Source: Sphagnum magellanicum (taxonomy: Eukaryota > Streptophyta > Sphagnopsida > Sphagnales > Sphagnaceae). From it: a stretch of DNA of 64,000 nt. Under the pieces are notes generated by a model, which worked only from the letters and a program-made list of their open reading frames with translations, was not told where the DNA came from and did no database searches. The stretch is taken from assembly GCA_021904315.1 (NCBI GenBank), contig CM038923.1, forward strand, positions 11,786,038 through 11,850,037, written 5' to 3'. A program made the position numbers and the translations under genes. Every line of letters begins with the position of its first letter. Position 1 is the first letter of the stretch. Positions 26,790-37,107 of the stretch are shown here, in pieces.

Positions 26790-29360
26790 TTAAGATGATT
26801 AAAAATTTGGATCAGTCTGTCCTAGAGAAGAGGGAAAACGGAAATTGCACTTGGATTCCAATATATCACCCAAAGAAAACATTTATTCATTATGTGACTA
26901 CAATAGTGAGAAAGCACATAGCCTTGCATCATGCAAGATGCATTGTCGATGTCACACATTGTTTATATTATGTAGATGTTCCAAATCTAGTTCTTTGAAA
27001 CCCAAAAATGTTGGCTTCGCTAAATAACAAGGCAATGGAGAGTGTTCGAAAGGAACACATGACAATGTTCCATAAAAGATTGCTTGTTTGTGACCTCGCA
27101 CTTGGTCCTGAATTTTTTTGCAACAAGTACAGGTTCATTACAACATGAATCTTGATCCATAAATGATGATTACAAAGTTGAAGTTGCTTATGTCTTTGCA
27201 AGTGACCAATGAACAAAAGGTTTATTAGCTGAAGCAGTGGAACCAGTCCTTGGTTCTCAGGGAAGCTCAAAAATTTCCCAAGGTCGAGTTATCGGATGCC
27301 ATCTTTGAAAAATGGCTTCACAAGGCAATGTTTTGGTTTCAGCTACCTTGCTAGATCATCTTGATTATATATTCAAATTTTCTATGAGATTTTTAATTGG
27401 ACGTTTTTATGAATGGTTTCAATTGTGTTTTCATTGCAATTGGAAGTGGAGGCCAAGAAGTTTTTTAATAACATAATCACAAACCTTGGTGTGTCTATCC
27501 TTGAAAGTGTTGAGGTTTAGCGTTTTGAGGATTTCATAAATCACTAGAAACTTGAACTATGGGAATATCTATTTTATCGTGAATTCAAGCTGAAGGGTGG
27601 AATCTTGAAAAGTAAAACTTGGCAACAACAAACTGGTGGTGAGGAAGCTTTAAAGGGAGTGATTTATAGGTAAAGGACATACCCTCTTTTCCATGTTCTA
27701 GCTTAATTTTGTACTTTGCTTGAAGAACAATATTCCATACATTTAACCCATTTTTCTTGCAAAGGAGACAATTTGCAACCTACCTCCGCTTTTTAGGATA
27801 TGGTGCGATCTTAAAGCAAAAATCACCATGTATAAGAAGGACCTCTTGAAGGAGTGGTCAATTGGCCACCTTGGATCCTATGGATGGTATTTGGATTGCC
27901 CAATTGACAATACCCCAAAATTGGAACGTAGGTTAAGGCAAAAGTTTGAAGATACACACCTTGACAAGCCCACTTCAACTTATTATAATTTCAAGGGTGG
28001 GAAGAAGAACCAAAGTGCAAAAAAGAAGAAAACCAAGGACCAATTTGTTAAACCTTCAGGTGAAAAATGAAATGAGGAAAATTTAGAGTAGGAGGAGTCA
28101 GAATCAAACCCATAAGGTCTATAATTTCAAACTATCCATTGGAGGAGGCGACTCCTGAATATTGATGTCAATCCCAGTTTGGATCTTTTTCAAATTCCCA
28201 TCCTAGATCCCATCAAACTCTTGAGTAGCGATGATTCCCTATTGCAACTATCCATTAATGCTTGTAATCTTTCCTAGCCAAACATGGTGGCGACAAGGGT
28301 TTCTTCTAGTTCATAGACCAATGAGTTTGACGAACTCAATAAGATGCTCTCGGAGGTACAAATATGAAACTCTTTGTGTTTGTTTCAAATAATTTGAACC
28401 ATTCTATAAGTTACTAACAATTTTCCTTCCGCTTTGAAGGATTCTACAACTCACAAGCTTGCTCTCCTCATTATTGAAGTTCCTTCAGACTTGTAAGTCC
28501 TTCTTGTTTCCATACCTCCCACTATTGTACCCTCCTAGAACCATCACGTAGATAACTATGTGTATGAAATATTTGGTTTTGCAAATAAATACATGGAGAA
28601 AAATGGAGCAACTCTTATTTTCCATGATGAACACCCTCGTGTCCTTAAGGAAATCAAGTCCTTCTTAAAGAGAAATGGAAATGAGATCCATTTCAGATGG
28701 GCAGTGATTAATTCTCTATTGTGGATGAGCAACAGAATCAAAGGAAAATGGTAATTTTCATACTAAATTTTATTTACATTACATTTCATTCCATAGAATT
28801 TTATTGGACTAACTTTTATCATTCCCAATCCTTCATATTCAACTAAGTTGGGCGACTTTTCTTGTTCAAACCATGGATGGATTCCAGTTTCAAGAAACTC
28901 ACCTAGAAATGTTGAAGCTTCTGTTCCTATGAGTGAAGATGATATTCTGTGAAATTTCATAAATATTGATACAATGGAGAAGTCGAATAAAGGTTTACCA
29001 TTCAAAGGAGGTTAAAAGATGCATGTGTCCACATTGAGGACTCTTATTCACCTTTATAGCCCTTTTAGCTCTCTAGTTGTCATGATGAACTCATCCATTG
29101 GTATGTCATTGTCATTTCTTTCTACAATCTTAAAACAATAGTTTGTGCTACCTAATGATTAAAATATTACTTTCCTTGATTGTTTTGTAGGGAATTGCAT
29201 TCAAGCTTATTAGTCCATGGGCCACAATGATGTACATGAAAAGGTTGTGAAACCTCTTTTGGAGATGTCTAAACTTCATTCGAAACTTGGCTTTTCTTCT
29301 CGACCTATCCCAAATTCACCTCCCAAAAAGATAGCTCGAGTCAATCTCGATTATGAATAA
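26790..29360 (+). pseudogene. Decayed multi-exon gene, possibly methyltransferase-like
   Basis: Several plus-strand pieces in order look like exons of one protein. A Cys/His-rich piece (about 26,830-27,020, 'CKMHCRCHTLFILCRC') comes first, then 'REAQKFPKVELSDAIFEKWL' (about 27,262). 'QTGGEEALKGVIYR' ends near 27,670, followed by 'WSIGHLGSYGWYLDCPIDN' (from 27,855) and a basic tail. Next are 'LALLIIEVPSDL' (about 28,460) and 'FHDEHPRVLKEIKSFLKRNG' (from 28,620). The last piece is near 28,975 with 'KSNKGLPFKGG'. The later part recalls SAM-dependent N4/N6-type methyltransferases in arrangement, but this is a weak reading from memory of the family's look. Stops and frameshifts separate the pieces, so no product is expected. 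Confidence 0.4.
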
Positions 29361-29369
29361 GTTGATTTT

Positions 29370-31120
29370 ATTCATCATTGATTATCTTTTTCATAGTTAT
29401 TATGCCTCTCATGTAAGGCTAATGTTTTAGGTTTTGTGTAGAGACATCCAGCTCAATCATTTTCATTTCATTATGTTCTATGCTTTGAAGGACTTATTCC
29501 CAAGCCCCCTTTGAGCAATTACTTGATGGGATATATCGAAGACGTTACATGACACATGGCCTCATTACTCGCTCCAAAATCTTGTAAAAGTGAGAGATCA
29601 TGTGACCATGGTGTTTTAAAATTTACTAAATATGAGGCAACAAAATGTTTGGAATAACGTTTCTTTTGCAATCTATAGTGTATTTAACATTGTTCCAAGG
29701 GATTAAATTCGTGCTAATATGTGTTCCTTCAATAAAATTATTCCAGTCATTTAAATTTTGATGCTTCTTTTCTTATATATTCAAAACCATCTATAAAGTT
29801 TTCAACAATGAGAGTCAATGATACCTCAATGAAAGATATATCTTCTGAATCAATTCCACCTTTGAATTAAGGAAATAATTTTGGAGCCTAAGTCTCCAAT
29901 TTTTTCCCTTTGAAGTTTGAAAACATGCTCAATCATTGGGGATTGAATATGTTGATTATTTTTTTCCACAGATATTTTCACATAAATTCATTCATAGCAT
30001 TGCTTTAGAAGTTTTTAGAAATTGTTCTTTCTATTTCATACCTTCCAATGTTGAATAAAATAAAAACTATTAATTCATATTCATGAATTATAAAATATGA
30101 ATTTTAATATTTTAAACATTTTTTTTTTTGATAATTTTGTGAGTAAATAATTTCAGATTTATTTTCTTTCCTTCATTTCCTATGAAGGATGATGCTCATT
30201 TTTTAAAAAATGGTTTTTTTTAAATCATTTTTTCCCATATTCCATAACTTTAAATGATTTGAATCATTCCTTTCCTTTAATTTCAGTAATTCAAATGTTT
30301 AAAAACTATGATAACCATTTCTAAAAACATCAATAAATATTAGTTATAACTTAGAAATATTTTTAATCATCAATAGTTTTTGTATTTTTGTCATAGTTAC
30401 ATAAATGTTTTTCTAATTTTTCCAATTCCCCTATGGTCAATGCTGACCATAAGGGAAGGCATATGTTTTCCATCTAGTATTTAAACTCAAAGTTTTTACA
30501 AATAATTTAATTAATTTATCTTTTTTTCATTGGTTGAACTTTATATATTTCATTTAAAATTATTAACCCCCACTATAGTCGATGCCAACCATAGTGAAGA
30601 CACTTTTTCCAACATCAAATAGCCGTATAGTTAAGTAATAAATGCGAGGATGTTTATGGGCTCATTGTGAATGAAAGACGAACATCCTTTTAAATGTATA
30701 TTTATTTAACAATTTTAGTAAAAGTCACATTTTTGTCATCAACATTTTTAATCGTTATTTTTGTATGATTTTTTATTTATTTTGAATTTGGAAATGACGT
30801 ACTTGGACCCTTTCATGCAAAATTCATTCAATCATAATTGGAATTAAATGTATTTGTATGTTCTATTGTTACATTTTATGTCTTTTTAGTTATAAAAAAA
30901 TCCTATTTCTCCCACTTTGGCATTTGAATTTTTTAACTATTCTTTTTTTCAGTGTACGAATTATTGCAAAAGTGATTTGATTAATTGCTCCACTCCCAAG
31001 CCCCTTCTAACTACAACCCCAACTATAGATGTAACTGGTTCAAGCACCATTCATATACCAATCCATTCATGTATTATGTAGAATAAGCCAAATCAATCTA
31101 ATGATGACAAGATTTCTTAG
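29370..31120. other. AT-rich spacer with two related hairpins
   Basis: No gene is seen. Two similar imperfect palindromes stand about 140 bp apart: CCCTATGGTCA/TGACCATAAGGG at 30,428-30,457 and CACTATAGT/ACCATAGTG at 30,571-30,595. Their GTCAATGCTGACC and GTCGATGCCAACC centres show they are copies of one another. Confidence 0.5.
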
Positions 31121-31129
31121 GGATGAAAT

Positions 31130-32410
31130 GACATTGAAAACAACCTTGTTGGTGTGGGAACCAATGGTAACATCTAATTGCTTGGTTTCATGGGCGATTG
31201 GTCATGATGAAAGGCTTCAACCATCAATGACCTCAAATGGCAGTAATGTGTGCTTTTCCACTAAAATCAACTTGTATTGTCACACTAACTTTTTGTCCAT
31301 AAAACATGTTGATGTGCCATAATCAAAAAGTGCTTGGGCCTCCATTGTCATAAGCTTACTACATTTGACAATTATTAGTACCAAAAAACATGGTGTTGGG
31401 TTTAAATATATGTTGAGACCATTCTCATTACATGATGCATCAAGGTCTAGCCTCATGGACCCTATTGAAATTAGACATGTTTTTTTTCCAACTCTTATGG
31501 TTGTGGATTGGTAACAAAGATGGTGCATGTGCATGTGGTCCACACTTCTTTGGACATTCATGAGCAACATGACCTAGTTCTCCACAATACAAAAAAAATT
31601 TAAATTTGTACATTGATGTTGTTTATTTTGTTCTATGAGGGGTTTGAAATTTGTCTTATCAATATGCATGGGGTCATCCTTTGGCAAGGTTGCTAAAGGT
31701 TGGGTTGGCATTACAAGTGAAAAATTCTTTTGTGTTGTTGATGTGGGTTCATGGCACTTCTCTTGTCAATGTTTGAAAAGCTTCTTGTCACATTGAACAA
31801 CTTGTGCAATGGCTTGACTTAATGTTGAAAGGTTTGGAAAAATGAATAATAAGCCTTTCACATCTCTTCATAACCCAAATTGGAACTCATTTATGAATGC
31901 TCCATGAAATATTGCAAGCCAATTTTTTGAACTTCGATGCATATACCATAACTGAATGTGATATTTGACAAAATGATTGTATCTCAATGCTAAATGTGCG
32001 TTCTTTGTCCAAATTTCCAAAAGTGGCATTAAACTTTTCAAGAAATGCTTCAAAGTCATTGAGCAAGGGTGACTAGTGCTCCAACAAAGGTGCAAACCAA
32101 ACAAGGGTTGTGCTTAACAATAAATGTTAGTGAATCTAACTTGAACTAGGTTAATTGGATATTGATGAAGATGGAGTTAGATGACCAAATGCACTTGGTT
32201 GACAAAACCTCGAAGTTTTGAACATGTGCCATCAAACTTGTCAAGTAGGCCGATCCATGGCTCTTTTGGTTGGGGTTGTGTTACCAAAACGCATCCCAAA
32301 GAGGTCAAAGTTTGATTGGTTTGCAAATGAACAATAGATTCACGAAGTGCTTAATTTTTGTGTTCAAGATTTTTAAGGACAACAAGGACTTCTTCCATGG
32401 ATGTAGACAT
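31130..32410 (-). mobile_element. Decayed Ty3/gypsy gag-protease remnant
   Basis: The minus-strand text starts at ATG 32,410 ('MSTSMEEVLVVLKNLEHKN') and, across frameshifts, reads as a retrotransposon gag. 'LLDKFDGTCSKLRGFVNQV' is followed by 'FAPLLEH', 'LLNDFEAFLEKFNATFGNLD' and 'SVMVYASKFKKLACNI' (about 32,080-31,930). It ends with an aspartic-protease-like 'LFDYGTSTCFMD' near 31,300, where the usual D-S/T-G is D-Y-G. No reverse transcriptase follows at lower coordinates, so pol is deleted or beyond recognition. Several stops make it non-functional. Confidence 0.78.
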
Positions 32411-32886
32411 GATACTAAACACTATGAAATATGACACCAACAAGCGGTGGGTAATCCACAACATTAAACAACAAAAAGTGGGTAATTTGTGTTTTCTAAA
32501 ACAAAATTCCTTTGAAGAAGAAGGATACTCCATACTCAACTTTAAAAGAATCTAACTCCTAAATGGCTTATAAACACAAAAATAAATGTAGACCTGATGG
32601 AGTCTGTTCAAACTGTTAAAAACAAAAAAAAACACAAGATCAAAGGTTAAAAGAAAGGTTTTAATTTAATTTTTCAAACAAGAAACAAAACAAGATTACA
32701 TGATTAAAAAATAAGAACATAAGAATTAAAAACAATAACACGAGATGTGCAAAACAAACATGAAATAGATCTTTATTATGTTAACATGTGCAAACATGAA
32801 CATGAAAAAAACATGACAAAGCTATGGTGCAAGATCATGCTTAAGATTGATGTTGAATAAATTGAAGGAAATGAGGGGTCCTATTC

Positions 32887-32895
32887 CTATTTATA
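32887..32895 (-). promoter_or_regulatory. TATA box of a decayed 5' LTR
   Basis: TATAAATAG on the minus strand lies about 480 bp upstream of the gag start at 32,410. That is where the U3/R boundary of a minus-strand 5' LTR should sit. Short inverted GGGGT/ACCCC-type text surrounds it. Confidence 0.55.
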
Positions 32896-32979
32896 CCCCT
32901 TTGAGGATTTAGTTCAAGGAAGTTTTTAGAGAGGCTTTTACGTGTGCATCAAGTAAGACAACTTCTTGAAAACCTTTTT

Positions 32980-33290
32980 AACTAAGAGTCGATTATGAGT
33001 TAATTGAAACTTAATTAGGACTCAATTAAAAGTTAACTAACATTAACTAAAATTTAACTAAAATTTAATTAAAAGCTAATTAGAATTTAATTAGGAGTTA
33101 AATATGACTTAACTAAGCCTTAATTAGGACTTAACTAAGAGTTAATTATGAATTAATTAAGAGTTAATTGAGAATTAGTTCAAACTTAACTAGGAGTAGC
33201 TAAAACTTAATTGAATTAACTAGGGCTTAATTAAAAGTTAATTAAAACTTAACCAAAAGTTAATTAAAATTTAATTAAAAATTATGGATG
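32980..33290. repeat. Degenerate short tandem repeat, TTAATTA/ACTTAA type
   Basis: Over about 300 bp the units GAGTTAATTA, ACTTAATTA, AGTTAACTA and AATTTAATTA alternate in steps of roughly 10-14 bp. They are too diverged to phase by eye. The block lies inside the presumed LTR/U3 region upstream of the gag remnant. Confidence 0.65.
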
Positions 33291-33339
33291 AACATTATGG
33301 ATGAGTTTCATCCATTGGAAGATGGTGTTTAATGTTCGC

Positions 33340-34930
33340 ATCCGTCACATTATGGTTTATATTAAACCTAAAAATATGTTGAACCCATTGTGACTTCATT
33401 CACCTTTTAAACCATAATTCCCATAACATAAATCCAAAGATGTCGCATTTATATGGTTAAAACACCTACATTCATAAAAACATTTCACAAGGCCAAACAT
33501 TTGTGCACATTCTAAACACAATAGGTGGTTTACTGATCATCAACTTAATTTCACCACGACACCAAACAATGGGACATTTTGATGATCAAATTTAACAAAT
33601 ATTCACAATTGTGCATCCAAATTCAACCTAACCTTAGTTAAAACCATCATCAATATGTTTGGGCAAACCAAACATTAAACATGGTTCCTTTAGTGATCAA
33701 GATTAAGCAGTAGCCTTGTTTCATGCTTGGTTATTAACCACACGAATCATGGTCCCCATGTTTTTTGTGATGATAAAACCATTTGAGGGAATGCATTTAA
33801 CCTTTCACATAGGGTTTCACATTGAATAGTAAACACAAACTACCAATAGGTCAACCTAAGAAGATGTGTTCATACCCAAGTTATAACCAATTGGCACACA
33901 CCTTCGTAATCCCCTTACCCCTTGAAATCATATGATCACCATATTGACATATTAATAAACAACATGCACAACGCAACAAACATAAGTGAAAATACATAAA
34001 TCATGCAACATAAATTTTCATTTTCATGATCTTCACTAAAAAATCATGACAAGAATCCAAATTCTCCACATTTGTTGATTGGTATTCATTCACCTATGAG
34101 TACAATAATGAAGAATCACCAATACAATGTTAATCTGCCAAACATTTGAAATAAGAATAATGGTCATACCTCATTTCACACTTTAGAAAAATCCTCTAAA
34201 TTTTTTTTTCACCAAATGGCTTGAAATTTCCCACACGAATAGTGCTCTTCCCCCATTAACTCATTAACATAAACAAGTCATAATTCCACCTTTGTATGAA
34301 TGAGATGTGAATTCCCAAAAATAAATGGAAAATCAACTTTTGGTTTACAAAACTTTTGCATGCTTGCATATGTGTAACCTTTCTATCCATAAACTTGATG
34401 GTTTAGAAATCATGCCAAATTGACATTGTATGCTTATGTGGTGAATTTCCAAAACAATCCCCCCAAACTTTCAAAGCTCAAAAAAGGTGTAGAATTCTTC
34501 AACACATGGTGGAGACAATGATGTAATTCAATTCTTCCCACTATCACTTCCTCTTGGTGAATGCCCTATTTTTCTCCTTTTGTTACAACTTTCATTGTTA
34601 CTATTACTCTTGAACAAATAAGGCAACCACAACCATGATGGTTAAAATAAAAAGGAAATGTATCCTCCCCAGCTTCCCCTCCTCGTGTTGTTCTTGACCT
34701 CTAGAAACTAGTTAGTTAAAACTCCAAGCTTCAATGACAAAGGTGATGGCAAATTGCTTCTACAACCAATGTTGTTACTAGTTGATGTCAACTCTTAAAC
34801 GCAATGAAAGAGAGAGGGAGAAAAAAAGACGAAAAAAAGGGGGTTTTAGGGTTCAAGGTTCATGATATTTTTGTTGATGGTCAAAGCAAAAGCCTCTTCA
34901 TTAGTGGTTTTTTTACCTCCTTTGCTTCAC
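33340..34930. repeat. Dispersed repeat block, first copy (left part)
   Basis: This stretch matches 51,190-52,750 in order and orientation at clearly diverged level. Examples: ACATTCATAAAAACATTTCACAAGGCCAA here versus CATTCACAAAAACATTTCATGGGGCCAA at about 51,271; ACAAGAATCCAAATTCTCCAC (34,050) versus ACATGAATCCAAAATCCTCCAC (51,557); and an A/G-rich GAGAGAGGGAGAAAAAAAG stretch (34,810) versus 52,650. No coding sequence was recognised. It is probably LTR or untranslated sequence of a retroelement family. Confidence 0.55.
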
Positions 34931-34939
34931 ACAACAAAC

Positions 34940-35790
34940 TCTAGGGTCTAGGCCCGGTTTTGGTTCAACACTCAAAGGAGTTTTTTGCCAAAATCAAACC
35001 AAGAACACCCCCACAACTATAACTCTTGCTTGTTGCAATCTAATATATTAATTTGCTTAGTCTGTCTGTGACACGACAATTCTGCTGCAAAAGCATTCTA
35101 TGGCAAAATTGACCTCTGTATAATTTTGGCGCTGCAGGTCGTGGTGGCGGAGAGACACACGCCAGCCATCGATTGTGTCGTCACCACCGACACTCTGAGC
35201 TTCCTCTACCTGGTGGTCTTGTCAGTCTGTATGTCTTTATCTTACTTTAACTTACCCTGGGGGGGGGAGAAGAATAAAGATGTGATAAAGTGAATTAGGA
35301 ACGTTGGATCAGGAATCGGACGGGTGGAATGATGTTTTTCAGGGGTAAGTATCGTGTTGGGGTAAAAGTGGTGAGCTGGGAAGTTACACATGGGGTGGGA
35401 TGGACCGTTGGGGGGGGGGAACCGGTGGGTGAGGAGGCGAGAGACCATTGGACAGAGAATAAACAATACTGTTGTGTGCTCGGTGCCGAGCCCGTCCGAT
35501 TCTAAAGGACGTTGCTTGGGGGGGGGCGGACAGGGAGGGGTCCGTTAGTGGAGACATATTTTTTCACATTGAGAAATGGGGCCCTCCGGCTGCTCTGAGC
35601 GCCCTTCTTTTTCTTTTGGGGGTTTTTTTTCTCCGGCAAATATTTGTTTCAAGGAGTGATGAAAAAATTGGAGATAAGGCACACTAGCAAAGGAGGGTTT
35701 GGGTTTGTAAGGTCTCTTATAAGGTTTATAGGGTCCCTCAACCTTGGGATGAATGGATGAATGAGTGGATGGATGGATGGATGCCTCCTT
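34940..35790. other. GC-richer insert with gene-like texture
   Basis: It separates the two halves of the dispersed repeat and has no counterpart in the other copy. It is CpG-containing with three runs of 9-10 Gs (35,259; 35,410; 35,518). After a CTGCAG at about 35,131, one plus-strand frame reads 'VVVAERHTPAIDCVVTTDTL', which resembles a real exon but is not one I can name. Further right there is promoter-like sequence (CGTTGGATC, CGGACGGG). It may be a captured or transposed gene fragment. Confidence 0.4.
35748..35783. repeat. (GGAT)n microsatellite, imperfect
   Basis: ATGA/GTGGATGGATGGATGGATG-type text covers about 36 bp and marks the right edge of the GC-richer insert. Confidence 0.8.
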
Positions 35791-35799
35791 CCTCCATAT

Positions 35800-36480
35800 T
35801 TTAGCCGGGCTTTTATTTTAGCTCCGACTTAGTGGGTGTTCCAAGTTTGAAGTAACCTTACGACCACTTGAAATGTGCCACACTTGAAAACTGTCTGTGC
35901 CTTGTAGGCAAGGGTTACCACTAGTTTGAAAACAACAAAATCCAAACTTTGCAAAAACTACAAAAATAACATGATAGCATGTCACATTGAACTCTTGTGC
36001 AAAACATGAATAAACCAAATGTTAAACCAAATTGAATATAATTGTAACATAACATAAAACTAAATTAAACTTTTGGTGATTCAAAAAATATAATTCACTT
36101 GCAACAAAAACCAATCCAAGCCTAGAAAATACAAAAACTAACAAAATTTGTGCCAAATTTTTTTACATAACACATAAAAAAATAACAAAACATGTGTGTT
36201 TTGAAATCTCAAGTCGCCAAAAGTGATTTGAGATCATACAACTTAAGATTATCCCATCAACAAAAATATCATGAACCTTGACCACACTTGAACTGGTTTG
36301 AAATAAAACCCAAATAATTAAATTGACCCAATTTATCCCTAATTAACTTGAACCTAAATTAATAGCTAAACATACTTGACAAAGCCCTAGACTAAGGAAG
36401 CCTAGTTTAATGAGGCCTAAACTTGACTTAAGCAATATCAGCCTAATTAATTAACCTATTTAAACCAAACCCCTACGCAT
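35800..36480. repeat. Dispersed repeat, copy A (right part)
   Basis: The core AATCTCAAGTCGCCAAAAG + TGATTTGAGATCA (36,210-36,235) matches AATCTCAAATCACCATAAG + TGATTTGAAACCA at 47,032. It also matches the more diverged text at 53,116. TCACTTGCAAC, CCAAGC and TAATTAATTA-type text align as well, in the same orientation. It ends about 630 bp before the USP39-like start codon. Confidence 0.65.
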
Positions 36481-36678
36481 GAAAATAAGCTGCAAATGTG
36501 AAAATTTGAATCTCTCACCTCCCTAATGACATATAATGCATCACATTTATTTATGTACAATGTACATACTTAACCTACCTTAAACCTAACTATCTAGCCT
36601 ACTACCTACCTATTACATATTTACTATATATCCTTGTGGGTATTGAAACTCTTTTGGGAAACAAAATAAAAAGGATTT

Positions 36679-36995
36679 ACTTAATTTTTCTGATTAAGAA
36701 AAAAAGGGACCTATTGAATGTTTTCTCTTGACAAATTTTGTCCTTTTTTCAACCAAAAAATTGGGAAATTTAAGGAATTTTTCTCTAGTGTAATTTTGAC
36801 TATTTTTTGCATTTTTGAGGGGGGAAATGGCCAGTTTTTCGATATCAGAGAAAGTTGAAAGAAAGCCCCTGACCTAATCATTTGTATTTAATCAATTTTT
36901 CGGATTAAGAATGAAGTGGACTTCGACGGACGTAATCATTTTTCCAATTAGGACAAACGCGACCTAATTATTTTTCTAATTAAGAAAGAGATAGA
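36679..36995 (+). promoter_or_regulatory. Repeated upstream element of the USP39-like gene
   Basis: A unit of about 30 bp, roughly 'CTAATNATTTTTCNNATTAAGAA', appears at 36,679, 36,889, 36,931 and 36,963. The last two are immediately adjacent. The block lies 110-430 bp before the start codon and is the only repeated motif in the proximal promoter. Confidence 0.55.
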
Positions 36996-37019
36996 TTAGG
37001 GTTTTGTACACTAGGGTTT
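36996..37019 (+). promoter_or_regulatory. Telo-box pair upstream of the USP39-like gene
   Basis: TTAGGGTTT (36,996-37,004) is the exact complement of the plant telo-box AAACCCTAA, and CTAGGGTTT follows at 37,011-37,019. In plants this motif is common near transcription starts of housekeeping and RNA-processing genes. Whether it lies just before or just inside the transcript is not visible. Confidence 0.6.
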
Positions 37020-37107
37020 GGAGCTTGTTGACAACTGGAGAGGGAGCGAGAACGAGAGAGAGAGGAGGAAGAGGAGGGTTTTGGAGAGAAGCTGGAGCGC
37101 GGCAGCC

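Noticed and set aside
36775-36788. TTTTTCTCTAGTG as the right end of a third CACTA element
   Set aside because: No matching CACTAGAGAAAAA left end or equal flanking triplet was found within several kilobases; the motif may be chance or a truncated end.
37018-37107. USP39-like start at 37,018
   Set aside because: The codon is TTG and overlaps the telo-box region; ATG 37,108 gives the expected family length of about 569 residues.
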